This document shows, in pieces, positions 9,512 to 18,929 of a DNA stretch of 64,000 nucleotides. The number at the start of each line of letters is the position of its first letter. Within the stretch, counting starts at the first letter, position 1. Source of the DNA: Prochlorococcus sp. AG-347-J20. Lineage in GTDB: Bacteria; Cyanobacteriota; Cyanobacteriia; PCC-6307; Cyanobiaceae. Made by a program: the position numbers and the translations under genes. The notes under the pieces are model-generated. The model saw only the letters and a list, made by a program, of their open reading frames with translations. It searched no databases and was not told the origin of the DNA. The stretch covers positions 1 through 64,000 of the forward strand of contig QCBW01000002.1 of assembly GCA_003281485.1 (NCBI GenBank). Reading direction: 5' to 3'.

Positions 9512-11314
9512 TCAAGACTTTTTATTGTACATTATTTCAGATTCGGAAATAAATGTTTCTAACAATTTATCAGTACTAATTTTAAGCTTAGTATTGTTTG
9601 TTCTGCATAAAAGTTCTACTTCTTTATTAATAGAATCTCTGCCAACAATTATCTGAAAAGGAATACCAATTAATTCCGCATCTTTAAATTTCACTCCAGC
9701 TCTATCGTTTCTATCATCAAGAAGGACATCAATTTTATTAATTAAAAAGTTGTTATAGATTTGCTCAGTAAGATCACTTTGAATAGGATCTTTTAAGTTT
9801 GTTGGGATAATAATAACTTCAAAAGGAGAAATCTGGATAGGCCAACAAATTCCTTTTTGATCATGATTCTGTTCGATAGCAGCTTGAGCTATTCTTGTCA
9901 CTCCTATTCCGTAACAACCCATCCATAAATTTTTTAACTGACCGTCCTTATCAGAGAACTTTGCATTTAATTTTTCACTATATTTCTGACCTAGTTGGAA
10001 AATATGTCCAATCTCGATACCTTTTTTTTCTTTAAGTTCTTCATCATCATAAATATTTACTTTATCTCCTTTTTTGGCATTCCTGATATCCCCAATTAGA
10101 TAGTCTTTCGAATCAAAAGAAAATTCTTGAAAAACTTTATGGAAATTTACTTTATTCCCACCACTAATAAACTTTGAAAGGTCACTTGCAGAATGGTCAA
10201 TTATTCTTGTCCATTTTTTCCCCCAATTAGAACTAGCTTTAATAGTTTTATTATCTAAATCTGGTCCGATAAAACCTAAGGGTAAATCAACTAGATTTTT
10301 TTCGATAGTATTTTTGTCTTCAATCTTTTTAAGGTTAAGGAGATTGAAGTGATGAAGTTTATTGATTAGGTTAAATAGCTTTACTTCATTAATGTGTTGA
10401 TCGCCTCTTATGCATGCAAGAATTGGGACCTCAAATTTACCTTCGAACTGTGCAAGGAATATTACTACTTTAATAATCTGACTTGGGTCTAAATTGTTAT
10501 TATTGCAAACTTCTAGGATTGTTTTTTGATGAGGCGTTTCCAACCACTCTGCAATATTATCTTTTAGTGGAATAGGTTGGGAGGGTAGAGAAACAGCTTT
10601 TTCGATATTGGCAGCATAAGAACCGCTTTGAGTGAACAAAATGGAATCTTCCCCAGCATCAGCAGTGACCATAAATTCTTTAGATGAAGCACCGCCAATT
10701 GCTCCACTATCAGCTTCAACACCTACAGTCTGCAGTCCACATGATTTAAAAATATTTTCATAAGCATTGCCCACTTTTTCATAGAAAGAAGCTAGATCGT
10801 TTTCTGAGGAATGAAAAGAATAACCATCTTTCATTATGAATTCTCTACTCCTCATCAACCCAAACCTTGGCCTTATTTCATCTCTAAATTTTGTCTGAAT
10901 TTGGTAAAAACATTGAGGTAATTGCTTATAGGAGTTGATGGTCTCTGATGCAATACTCGTGATCACTTCTTCGTGAGTTGGTGCTAAACCAAATTCTTTA
11001 CCTTGTCTATCTTTGAGATTAAACATTATTCCTTCACCTGCTGTATATCCTTCCCACCTTTCACTTTTTTTCCATAAATCTGCAGGATGAAGTTGGGGTA
11101 ATAGTAATTTTGTACAACCAATACTATTAAGTTCTTTCTCTATTATTGCGGATATTTTTTCAATAACTCTTAGCATTAGTGGCATATAGGCATAAATACC
11201 GCTGTTAACTCTGCGAATGTACCCAGCTTTTAAGAGTAATTGATGTGAAATAATCTCAGCTTCAGAAGGTGTGTCACGAAGTGTCCCCAGAGGAAATGAG
11301 GTGGTCACGCGCAT
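9512..11314 (-). CDS. proS: Prolyl-tRNA synthetase
   Basis: Class II aminoacyl-tRNA synthetase charging tRNA-Pro. 600 residues, the bacterial long form with an inserted editing domain (roughly 220-400). Class II motifs are recognisable: GIYAYMPLMLRVIEKI near 40, RPRFGLMRSREFIMKDGYSFH near 140-160, and GCYGIGVTRIAQA near 465. Start ATG gives the family N-terminus beginning MRVTTSFPLGT. A 175-base spacer separates it from the divergent small gene at 11490. Confidence 0.97.
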   Translation of the reverse strand: MRVTTSFPLGTLRDTPSEAEIISHQLLLKAGYIRRVNSGIYAYMPLMLRVIEKISAIIEKELNSIGCTKLLLPQLHPADLWKKSERWEGYTAGEGIMFNLKDRQGKEFGLAPTHEEVITSIASETINSYKQLPQCFYQIQTKFRDEIRPRFGLMRSREFIMKDGYSFHSSENDLASFYEKVGNAYENIFKSCGLQTVGVEADSGAIGGASSKEFMVTADAGEDSILFTQSGSYAANIEKAVSLPSQPIPLKDNIAEWLETPHQKTILEVCNNNNLDPSQIIKVVIFLAQFEGKFEVPILACIRGDQHINEVKLFNLINKLHHFNLLNLKKIEDKNTIEKNLVDLPLGFIGPDLDNKTIKASSNWGKKWTRIIDHSASDLSKFISGGNKVNFHKVFQEFSFDSKDYLIGDIRNAKKGDKVNIYDDEELKEKKGIEIGHIFQLGQKYSEKLNAKFSDKDGQLKNLWMGCYGIGVTRIAQAAIEQNHDQKGICWPIQISPFEVIIIPTNLKDPIQSDLTEQIYNNFLINKIDVLLDDRNDRAGVKFKDAELIGIPFQIIVGRDSINKEVELLCRTNNTKLKISTDKLLETFISESEIMYNKKS

Positions 11315-11426
11315 ACAGAAAAATCCTTAGATAATATTAAATCTTATCAATTAAGATGAAAAATTAATTCAAAGTGTCTTGAGTCCCTCAACGCGGCTAG
11401 TCTAAAAATGCTCTTTCTGCTAACTT

Positions 11427-11440
11427 CTTCATTAATGAAG
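11427..11440. promoter_or_regulatory. 14-base palindrome upstream of a putative DNA-binding gene
   Basis: Perfect dyad CTTCATT/AATGAAG. It overlaps a second possible pairing, AACTTC (11422-11427) with GAAGTT (11437-11442). Located 50 bases before the ATG at 11490, in the 175-base divergent spacer with proS. The remainder of that spacer shows no gene. Confidence 0.35.
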
Positions 11441-11489
11441 TTCAAACTCTTTAAAAAGTTCATTACTACTTAATCATTTTCTTAAGTTT

Positions 11490-11840
11490 ATGGAAAATAT
11501 AGATTCCAATATTTCTAGTGAAGAGGAATTAGTAGGTATTGATGAAGTTCAAAAATTCCTAAATAGATCAAGAGCTTCTGTCTATAGGTATACAAATACA
11601 GATTTAAGAAATCTAAACCCTAGTTTTAATCCAAGAAAATTAAATCCCGAATTTCGGACTGATCAAAAAGATCCTTTAAAATTCCATCCTAATGAAGTAG
11701 CAAGATTTGCAAAAGATATCTTAAGAATAAAGGAAGTTACCGTAGAGGTCTTTAATACACCTTCGTCCGCTGCTCAAAATATACTGGCGCAAATATTGGA
11801 CGAACTAAAATCTATTAGATCTTTGCTAGAAAAAGAGTAA
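11490..11840 (+). CDS. Hypothetical protein, possible helix-turn-helix DNA-binding protein
   Basis: 116 residues, not assigned to a named family. Residues 14-45 (ELVGIDEVQKFLNRSRASVY followed by RYT) resemble the HTH of MerR/excisionase-like proteins: a helix, a turn with N-R-S, and a second helix carrying the tyrosine-arginine pair. The C-terminus (about 92-114) is a short amphipathic helix suited to dimerisation. No ligand or catalytic domain is seen. The palindrome at 11427 would be a natural self-regulation site; inference only. Confidence 0.6.
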   Translation: MENIDSNISSEEELVGIDEVQKFLNRSRASVYRYTNTDLRNLNPSFNPRKLNPEFRTDQKDPLKFHPNEVARFAKDILRIKEVTVEVFNTPSSAAQNILAQILDELKSIRSLLEKE

Positions 11841-11936
11841 TTAAAAAGTCACCTATCAATGTTTTGATTTATTGACATTTTGAATGTAGGATAATGATGT
11901 TTAATTATCTCCTTAATCTTTACCACTTAAGAGTTC

Positions 11937-12191
11937 TTGAGTTACACGAAATCAAAGCAGTTTATTCAAAGTAAATCAAGCGAAGAATCTTCTCAGGGTT
12001 CTGCTCGAAATGATTTTGAAAGAGATGATGATGACCCCTTAAGTATAAGGAGTTTATCAATAACATCTTTAGGTATTATTTTTGCCTTTTTGACAATTTT
12101 TTTACCTTCAATAAGCATTTTAATTGGCAGACCTTTATCTCAAGGAAACGAGATAATTCATAATCACGATTTTAAAAAAGATGGACCTTAG
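11937..12191 (+). CDS. Small single-span membrane protein (84 aa), TTG start
   Basis: Not recognised. Residues 1-35 are polar and serine/aspartate-rich; one membrane segment spans about 45-66 (SLGIIFAFLTIFLPSISIL), with a short polar tail. TTG at 11937 is the first possible start after the in-frame stop at 11928. Its last 11 bases overlap the start of ppa, so translation is probably coupled. Presence of a clean membrane segment and the overlap favour a real gene. Confidence 0.6.
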   Translation: MSYTKSKQFIQSKSSEESSQGSARNDFERDDDDPLSIRSLSITSLGIIFAFLTIFLPSISILIGRPLSQGNEIIHNHDFKKDGP

Positions 12192-12735
12192 TTCAATACC
12201 TCCATCTCCAATGAAGGGAATAGTGAATATTGTTGTTGAAATACCTGCAGGGAGTAGGAATAAATATGAATATTGCTCTGACGCAGGAATAATGGCCCTA
12301 GATAGAGTATTACATTCTTCAGTGAGGTACCCTTTTGATTATGGTTTTATCCCAAATACCCTTGCAGAAGATGGAGCTCCCCTTGATGCAATGGTGATAA
12401 TGGACGAACCTACTTTTGCGGGTTGTCTAATAAAAGCTAGACCTATTGGAGTTTTGGATATGCATGATTGTGGTGCATATGATGGAAAACTTTTATGTGT
12501 GCCAATGGCTAATCCTAGGCAGGCTAACATAGTGAGTATTAATCAAATTGCTCCTAATCAGCTTGAGGATGTTGCAGAATTTTTTAGAACAAGTAAAGGG
12601 CTCGATGGAAGAACAGTTCAAATTGATGGTTGGAGGGATTTTGATGTAGTTGAAAATTTATTGAAAAGTTGTATGCCTCAAAAAAAGAAAAACTTTAAAG
12701 TACTTAAGAAATCAAATATTAGTAAATTAAATTGA
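12181..12735 (+). CDS. ppa: Inorganic pyrophosphatase
   Basis: Family I soluble pyrophosphatase that hydrolyses PPi and pulls biosynthetic reactions forward. Key residues are visible: VEIPAGSRNKYEY near 20-32, YPFDYGFIPNTLAEDGAPLDAMV-type stretch near 50-72, and the metal-binding D-x-x-D segment around 67-72. 184 residues, typical. Overlaps the preceding small gene by 11 bases and the following ArsC-like gene by 4, so it is part of a tight run. Confidence 0.97.
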   Translation: MDLSSIPPSPMKGIVNIVVEIPAGSRNKYEYCSDAGIMALDRVLHSSVRYPFDYGFIPNTLAEDGAPLDAMVIMDEPTFAGCLIKARPIGVLDMHDCGAYDGKLLCVPMANPRQANIVSINQIAPNQLEDVAEFFRTSKGLDGRTVQIDGWRDFDVVENLLKSCMPQKKKNFKVLKKSNISKLN

Positions 12736-13088
12736 AAAAAATAATTTTTTATAGTTATTTAAAATGCTCTACATGCCGAAAAGCTGCAAAGTGGCTTGAA
12801 AGCAAAGATTTTAAATTTCAGTTAATTGATATTGTAAAAGAACCTCCACTTGTTAATTATTTAAATCTAGCTTTAGAACAATACTCTGATGATAAGAAAA
12901 GGATTTTCAATACAAGAGGTAAAGCCTTTAAAACTCTTGATCTTGATATTGATCGTTTGTCAAAGGAAGAAATTATTCAACTTCTTTTAAGTGATGGCAA
13001 ATTAATAAAAAGACCATTTTTGATTTACGAATTGAAAAAAGTAATATTAGGTTTTAACGAATTTGAATATGCAAAACAATTTATATAA
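12732..13088 (+). CDS. ArsC/Spx-family protein
   Basis: 118-residue thioredoxin-fold protein of the arsenate reductase/Spx/YffB family. The single-cysteine pair region YLKCSTCRKAAKWLE at 9-23 holds the family CxxC, and KRPFLIYE near 93-100 is the conserved substrate loop (RP). Start is TTG inside the ppa stop (overlap TTGA). Whether it is a reductase or a regulator such as Spx cannot be decided; YffB/ArsC-like is the safer label. Confidence 0.85.
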   Translation: MKKIIFYSYLKCSTCRKAAKWLESKDFKFQLIDIVKEPPLVNYLNLALEQYSDDKKRIFNTRGKAFKTLDLDIDRLSKEEIIQLLLSDGKLIKRPFLIYELKKVILGFNEFEYAKQFI

Positions 13089-13105
13089 GTTTAGAAAATC
13101 AAGAC

Positions 13106-13777
13106 TTGATTAATCCTATGCCTAGTTCCATAAAAAGTTTTTTAAAAGAATGGGGTCTACTAATTCTATTAACTTTTTTTGTTTCTTCTTGTAGATCATT
13201 TTTTGCAGAACCACGTTATATCCCTTCTGGTTCAATGCTCCCAGAATTACAAATAAATGATAGGTTAATTGTTGAAAAATTTTCGATAAGAAACACTTTA
13301 CCAAAAAGAGGAGATATAGTTGTTTTTAACTCACCTTACTCGTTTGACAAAAAATTAATTTCATCAAGATCTCAGCCTTTACCAAAAAAAAGATATTGTT
13401 TTTTTATGAGTTTTCCTCCAATGTCGTTTATTCCTGGTTTGAGGGATCAAGCTTGCGATGCATATATTAAAAGAGTGGTGGCCCTTCCAGGAGAAATTGT
13501 AAGTGTAAATTCTAATGGTGAATTAATAATAAATAATAAATTAATTCCTGAACCCTATGTCTCTTATAAGTGCTCATTATCCCTATTTAATAATTGTGGT
13601 AAATTTGAAAACATAAAAGTGCCAGAAGATCATTTTTTAGTTTTAGGTGATAATAGGGCAAATAGCTGGGATGGAAGATATTGGCCTGGAAGTAAATTTC
13701 TTCATAAAAAAGAGATAATTGGTAAAGCATATTTCAGATTTTGGCCTCTTAGTCAAGTTGGCTTTTTCAGTAAATGA
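13106..13777 (+). CDS. lepB: Signal peptidase I
   Basis: Membrane serine-lysine peptidase that removes signal peptides. One N-terminal membrane segment (about 14-28) is followed by the catalytic Ser in PSGSMLPE (S43) and the catalytic Lys in YIKRVVALPGE (K122), with the C-terminal GDNRANSWDGRYWP box. 223 residues. Start given is TTG 13106; the ATG at 13118, four codons later, is at least as likely. Convergent with the histidine phosphatase gene. Confidence 0.95.
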   Translation: MINPMPSSIKSFLKEWGLLILLTFFVSSCRSFFAEPRYIPSGSMLPELQINDRLIVEKFSIRNTLPKRGDIVVFNSPYSFDKKLISSRSQPLPKKRYCFFMSFPPMSFIPGLRDQACDAYIKRVVALPGEIVSVNSNGELIINNKLIPEPYVSYKCSLSLFNNCGKFENIKVPEDHFLVLGDNRANSWDGRYWPGSKFLHKKEIIGKAYFRFWPLSQVGFFSK

Positions 13778-13830
13778 AGCCTTTTCCCTGACTCTGAATT
13801 TATCAAAACAAATTTTTAACATGGCTTAAT

Positions 13831-15159
13831 TTAAAGTGCTCCTGAAGCAGTTGAATCAAATATTCCCCCTAGGTGTGTTGTAATGTTAAGAGCGCTAATC
13901 AAAGGGGGCTTATTAGGATCATTAAAAAGATCAATTACTGTTATGCCGCCATTACCCTGTTTTATCATCCATATATTTGAATAATTAATCCCAAGGATAT
14001 GACAAATTAAAGTTTTATTGACTGCATCATGAGCAACCATGAGAGTTAGATCATTATCCTTTTGAGATAAACAAATTTTGTCAAAAGCTTCTACTGACCT
14101 TTCTGATACATCTTTTATACATTCACCTTCGGGCATTATTACTTCTTCAGGTTTATCATGCCAATTTTTTAGTAAAGCAGGCCACTCTTCTCTAATTTCT
14201 GCTTCCAATTTACCCTCCCATAATCCGTGACTGATTTCTACGAGTGAATCTATTTTCTCAATTTTTAAATCTTTGTTATTTTGAAGGATTATTTGTGCAG
14301 TCTCATAAGGCCTATGCATTGAACTTGAAAATGCCTTATTGAAAGAAATATTTCTCAAATATTCAAAAGTCTTTCTAGCTTGATCTTTTCCGTTTTCATT
14401 TAAAGGGATATCAATTTGGCCTTGAAATCTACCTTCTTTGTTCCAGTTAGTTTCACCATGCCTTATTAGAAATATTCTGGAATCTCCAATTTTATTTGGA
14501 ATATTTTTATTAAGATGGGAAGTTTGATTTAAGCATTCAATTTGAGTCTTAAAAGTGTTATCTTTCTTTGAAATATTGAGTATCGAGAAAGAAGCATTAT
14601 CTAATCTTATTTTTCTAAAACCTTGCTTAGGCTTTCCTAATAACAAGAGTATTAAACATCTGAGAATTGCATTATGTCCAACAACTAAAATATTTATATC
14701 ATCTTTGTCTTGATAAATTTTTAAAATTTCTTCTACAAAATTTGTTGCTTGAAAAAATAACTCTTGAATTGGTTTATAAGTTTTATTGTTATTTCTTTTT
14801 AAGATAAGATTTTCTGGATCATTTTTCCATATAGGGTAAATTTCTGGGAATTTATTTTTTATTTCATCAATTTTTAGACCAGACCAATCACTAAGATCTA
14901 CCTCTAGCAAATTATCGTCGAATACAATATTTTGTTCTTTATTGAAGGCCTTTTTAATCGTTTTTGCAGTCTCTGCCGCTCTCACAAGTGGGGAGGAATA
15001 GATTTTATCGAAGTTTATTTTTGATAATGCTTCTCCTGCTTTTCGGGCTTGTTCGTATCCTTCATCGGATAATAATGAATCGTCTGTTCTTCCTTGAATT
15101 AATCCTTTTAAATTGAAACTGCTTAGTCCGTGCCTAACTAAAACTAATCTTATAGCCAT
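13831..15159 (-). CDS. Two-domain histidine phosphatase (phosphoglycerate mutase family)
   Basis: 442 residues made of two tandem histidine-phosphatase domains. The first opens with LVRHGLSSF (H10), the second with LIRHGETNW near residue 234; each has its partner motif (SSPLVRAAET; SSSMHRPYET). Such double-domain proteins in cyanobacteria are annotated as phosphoglycerate mutase-like or alpha-ribazole phosphatase-like; substrate cannot be read from sequence. Given the B12 genes in this window a CobC-type role for one domain is possible. The divergent neighbour is the CPBP protease. Confidence 0.85.
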   Translation of the reverse strand: MAIRLVLVRHGLSSFNLKGLIQGRTDDSLLSDEGYEQARKAGEALSKINFDKIYSSPLVRAAETAKTIKKAFNKEQNIVFDDNLLEVDLSDWSGLKIDEIKNKFPEIYPIWKNDPENLILKRNNNKTYKPIQELFFQATNFVEEILKIYQDKDDINILVVGHNAILRCLILLLLGKPKQGFRKIRLDNASFSILNISKKDNTFKTQIECLNQTSHLNKNIPNKIGDSRIFLIRHGETNWNKEGRFQGQIDIPLNENGKDQARKTFEYLRNISFNKAFSSSMHRPYETAQIILQNNKDLKIEKIDSLVEISHGLWEGKLEAEIREEWPALLKNWHDKPEEVIMPEGECIKDVSERSVEAFDKICLSQKDNDLTLMVAHDAVNKTLICHILGINYSNIWMIKQGNGGITVIDLFNDPNKPPLISALNITTHLGGIFDSTASGAL

Positions 15160-15184
15160 TATATAAATTTGAAAATTAAGATAA

Positions 15185-15210
15185 TTTAATCATCTCATGG
15201 CGTGATTAAA
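15185..15210. promoter_or_regulatory. 8-base inverted repeat in a divergent spacer
   Basis: TTTAATCA (15185-15192) and TGATTAAA (15203-15210), perfect arms separated by 10 bases, in the 116-base spacer between the histidine phosphatase (minus) and CPBP (plus) genes. The arm spacing fits a dimeric regulator on one helix face. No known consensus was recognised. Confidence 0.35.
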
Positions 15211-15275
15211 ATAGATACATAAATATAAGGAAATTCAATGATAACTAACTATAGTTTTCAAGAATATAATAAGTT

Positions 15276-16637
15276 ATGATCTTCAAAAATAGTTCCAAGT
15301 CAAAACTCACTTTAGCTTTTATTTCTATCGTCATAACTTTTTTTGTATGGCAACAAGGCTTAAGAGACAGTTTAAATAGACCATCTGTTTCATTTGATAT
15401 TAGTCAAAAAGAGCAAGAAATTGCCGAATTATCTGTCCAATCAATACCTGAAAATCTTAAAAAATTTTTTATCAATAATGATCCTGTTGATCAAATAAAT
15501 AAATCACTCTCTAATGTCTCATTTGAAGAACTAACAGAAAGAAATAAATTAATTAGAATAATTACTTCAGAATCAAATGATCCTATAATCTATAAAAATA
15601 TATCCAAAGATTTTCAAAATAGTAACTTTAAATTTTTGATTGATGAAATAGAAAAAAAATCTAATAACAATTCATATAAAGCAAATTCTGACAAATTTGA
15701 TTTATTTAAAGATGATAGATTTTTATATCACCTTTTAAGCCGGAAATTTGATTTTGACGATAGTTCATTAATAACAAAATCATTTTCAAGCAAAATGTTT
15801 TTTAAAATATTAGCCATAAGACTAATACCACTTTTAACAATACTTATTGGCTCTATTCTGGCTTTAAAAATATTATGGACAAACATATCTTTGAAAAAGT
15901 TTGGTTGGAAAGAAATTAAATCCTTAGATTTAGAATTAATAGATATGGTTTTATTAATTGCAGGTGGATTTGTTGTTTTAGGAGAAGTGGTATCCCCTTT
16001 GTTTTCAATCGGTTTGGTTGAACTTTTTTCTAAAAATATCTCTAATGAATTATCTCAATCTTTAAAAATTTTCTTTGGATATCTTTTTATGGCTATTCCA
16101 CCATTATGGATAGTTTATTATCAAATTAAATCTTTGAATGGTGAATTTACTTTTAAAAAGGATTATTTACAGTTCAATTTCTTGCCAATAAAAAATGCAA
16201 TTATTTATGGAATTAAAGGTTGGTTAACAATTGTTCCTTTTGTTTTATTGATCTCTCTTATTATGAATAGTCTGATCGATAATCAGAATGGTAGTAACCC
16301 TTTGCTGGAAATTGTTCTTAACAATAATAATTACTTATCATTTTTCCTATTATTTGTAACAACAACTCTATTAGCTCCTATATTTGAAGAGATTATATTT
16401 CGAGGTATTTTACTACCAACTCTTTCAAGAGATTTTGGAGTAATTTCAGGGATCATAGTTTCAGCTTTTATCTTTGCATTAGCCCATTTAAGTTTGGGAG
16501 AAATGCCGCCATTATTCGTACTAGGGATTGGATTAGCAATTACAAGAATTGCTTCAGGGAGTTTGTTTTCCTCAGTGATTATGCATTCTTTATGGAATGG
16601 ATTGACTTTCTTAAATTTGTTCTTATTGCGTACATAA
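15276..16637 (+). CDS. CPBP family intramembrane glutamic endopeptidase (Rce1/abortive-infection-like)
   Basis: 453-residue membrane protein. One N-terminal span (about 10-27) precedes a periplasmic-like region of some 145 residues. Six or more hydrophobic segments follow from about 175 to the end. The CPBP motifs are present: FEEIIFRGI near 370 (glutamate pair and Arg), FALAHLSLG near 405 (His) and HSLWN near the end. Target unknown. A TATAAT at 15265-15270 lies only 5 bases before the ATG; if used, the transcript would be almost leaderless. Confidence 0.88.
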   Translation: MIFKNSSKSKLTLAFISIVITFFVWQQGLRDSLNRPSVSFDISQKEQEIAELSVQSIPENLKKFFINNDPVDQINKSLSNVSFEELTERNKLIRIITSESNDPIIYKNISKDFQNSNFKFLIDEIEKKSNNNSYKANSDKFDLFKDDRFLYHLLSRKFDFDDSSLITKSFSSKMFFKILAIRLIPLLTILIGSILALKILWTNISLKKFGWKEIKSLDLELIDMVLLIAGGFVVLGEVVSPLFSIGLVELFSKNISNELSQSLKIFFGYLFMAIPPLWIVYYQIKSLNGEFTFKKDYLQFNFLPIKNAIIYGIKGWLTIVPFVLLISLIMNSLIDNQNGSNPLLEIVLNNNNYLSFFLLFVTTTLLAPIFEEIIFRGILLPTLSRDFGVISGIIVSAFIFALAHLSLGEMPPLFVLGIGLAITRIASGSLFSSVIMHSLWNGLTFLNLFLLRT

Positions 16638-16722
16638 AGAATTTAATTTTATACTTGCGAATCAAACAAAAAGATGTTTATTTAATTAATAACACTCCTT
16701 ATATTTAAAAAATAAATCATAG

Positions 16723-17151
16723 ATGAAACCTTATGGGAATCAACTTAATTTAAAAAAAAAAGTTTCATATGAAAGTAAAAAAAACTCTGAAAAAATATCC
16801 ATAATTAATATCAAATTAATACATCAAATTTTCGACACCATTAATATCTCTCTTTTGGTATTAATTTTCACCTTTTTTGTCTTGTCTTTTAATAGTCAAA
16901 GAAAATGGTCAAATACATATAAAAACTTATCTAAAACAAGGGCTATTAATAATAATCTTATTGATTTTACTTCTAAAATTGAGGAATTTTATATTAGTGA
17001 ACTTGAGTCTATTGATACTTATAGAAAAACTAAACCTAAAGATTTAATTTATCTAGATAAACTTCCAGAAAAAAAAGAAAGTTTATTTAAGAAAAATTTA
17101 AGTAGTTTCCTTGAAGGATTTAGTGATAGCAAATATCAAAGGGGATATTGA
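16723..17151 (+). CDS. Small single-span protein before ftsI, FtsL-like
   Basis: 142 residues: a basic cytoplasmic N-terminus (about 1-40), one membrane segment at about 43-63, then a polar helical stretch to the end. Size, topology and position immediately before a division transpeptidase match FtsL, a poorly conserved divisome protein that is usually found this way. The stop overlaps the ftsI start (ATGA), so translation is coupled. No sequence-level FtsL signature could be confirmed by eye; role is inferred from context. Confidence 0.65.
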   Translation: MKPYGNQLNLKKKVSYESKKNSEKISIINIKLIHQIFDTINISLLVLIFTFFVLSFNSQRKWSNTYKNLSKTRAINNNLIDFTSKIEEFYISELESIDTYRKTKPKDLIYLDKLPEKKESLFKKNLSSFLEGFSDSKYQRGY

Positions 17152-18902
17152 TGAAAAAATACAAAAAAATTGTTCGTCTAGTACCCCTTGATCAAAGAAG
17201 ATTTAAATTTCTCTATATTTTTAGCTTACTATTAATATTTTCTTTGTTTGGCAGGTTAGTTAAATTGCAAGTCTTTAACGCCTCCGATTTGCAAAGGAAA
17301 GCTAGATTAACACAGTCTTCTAAAACTAACGCCTTAAAAAAAAGGAGAGACATCGTTGATAGAAATAATAGACTAATTGCTTACGATAAACCGCTTTATA
17401 AATTATGGGCCCATCCAAAATATTTTAATTTTCCTGGTGATTCAATTAACAGAGTTCGCAGTATTGAAGAAGTTACAGAAAAATTGTCACCTATCTTGGA
17501 TATTAATGGTGAAATGCTCTTGAGCAAATTTAATAATAAAATGAGTGGTATTATGCTTTTGGATAAAATTTCCGAAGAACAGGCAGAAAAGATTAAAAAC
17601 CTTCAAATAAGCGGACTTGATTTGTTTAAATATTCGCAGAGATATTATCCACAAGGGGAAATTTACTCTAATCTGGTCGGTTTTGTTAATGATGAGAATA
17701 TAGCTTCAGCAGGTTTAGAGCTTCATTTAGATAATCAAATTAAAGTTTTTAATAAAAGTAATCTTATAAAAATAGGAGGAGATGGAACACCTCTGCCGGA
17801 TAATTCAGCCCCAGGTGATTTTATTTCTGATTACAAAAAATTAGGCCTGACTATAGATTCAAAATTACAGAAAGCGTCATTCAATGCATTATCAAAGCAA
17901 GTAAGCAAATGGAAAGCAAAGAAGGGATTTGCCATAGTTATGGACGTGAATAATGGTCGAATTCTCTCATTGGTTACAGTCCCGTCTTACGATCCAAATA
18001 AATTTTGGCAGTATGATTCTGAACTTTTTAGAGGTTGGTATTCTCAAGATTTATTTGAGCCTGGTTCAACTTTTAAACCTATTAATCTTGCCTTAGCTTT
18101 AGAAGAAAAAGTAATCCAGAAAGATGGAGTAGTTGAAGATAGTGGAAAAATTAATGTTGGAGGATGGACACTTTCTAATTGGGATAAAAAAGGTAATGGA
18201 TACATTGACTATCCAAAAGTTTTGCAGGTTTCAAGCAATGTTGGGATGGTAAAAATAATGCAAAATTTAGACCCCACAATTTATTGGGAGTTGTTAAATA
18301 ATTTAGGTATAGATAAAAATTTAGAGACTGACTTGTTTGAATCAACTGCTGGCCAACTTAAGAGAAAAGATTTATTTGTAAATCAATCAATTGAGGCTGC
18401 CGTAACTTCTTTTGGTAAAGGGTTTTCAATTTCGCCACTTAAATTGCTTCAACTTCATGCGGCTCTTGCAAATGGGGGTTTTGAAGTAACTCCTCATGTA
18501 ACCTCAACTTTCAAAGAAAGATTTAATAAAAATCCAAAAAAACAATTTTTTTCACAAGAGGTTTCTAAAACTGTCCTTGAATGGATGGAGAGCGTAGTTG
18601 ATAAAGGTAGTGGATCTGGAGTGAAAATCGAGGGATTTAGGATTGCTGGGAAAACGGGCACTTCTCAAAAAGCCTTAAATGGTTCTTACACAAGCAAAAA
18701 AGTTTGTAGTTTTATCGCGTCCTTACCGGTTAATGATCCAAAATATGCTGTCCTTGTAGTCGTTGATGAGCCATCTAAATCACATGCATATGGTTCAACT
18801 GTTGCTGTACCAGTTGCGAAAGAAATTATCGAGAGTTTGATAGTAATTGAAAAAATACCTCCTAAAATTAAAGATCATGGAATGATTGTTAAAAAACCCT
18901 AA
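17148..18902 (+). CDS. ftsI: Peptidoglycan D,D-transpeptidase FtsI (penicillin-binding protein)
   Basis: Septal cell-wall cross-linking enzyme of the divisome, anchored by one N-terminal membrane segment (about 22-41). 584 residues. The three penicillin-binding motifs are present: S307-T-F-K310, S362-S-N364 and K502-T-G504. The dimerisation domain RRDIVDRNN near 65 is also typical. It overlaps the upstream FtsL-like gene by 4 bases. A strong hairpin follows the stop at 18930-18961. Confidence 0.95.
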   Translation: MMKKYKKIVRLVPLDQRRFKFLYIFSLLLIFSLFGRLVKLQVFNASDLQRKARLTQSSKTNALKKRRDIVDRNNRLIAYDKPLYKLWAHPKYFNFPGDSINRVRSIEEVTEKLSPILDINGEMLLSKFNNKMSGIMLLDKISEEQAEKIKNLQISGLDLFKYSQRYYPQGEIYSNLVGFVNDENIASAGLELHLDNQIKVFNKSNLIKIGGDGTPLPDNSAPGDFISDYKKLGLTIDSKLQKASFNALSKQVSKWKAKKGFAIVMDVNNGRILSLVTVPSYDPNKFWQYDSELFRGWYSQDLFEPGSTFKPINLALALEEKVIQKDGVVEDSGKINVGGWTLSNWDKKGNGYIDYPKVLQVSSNVGMVKIMQNLDPTIYWELLNNLGIDKNLETDLFESTAGQLKRKDLFVNQSIEAAVTSFGKGFSISPLKLLQLHAALANGGFEVTPHVTSTFKERFNKNPKKQFFSQEVSKTVLEWMESVVDKGSGSGVKIEGFRIAGKTGTSQKALNGSYTSKKVCSFIASLPVNDPKYAVLVVVDEPSKSHAYGSTVAVPVAKEIIESLIVIEKIPPKIKDHGMIVKKP

Positions 18903-18929
18903 AATTTTCGAATTTTATAAATATTTAGT

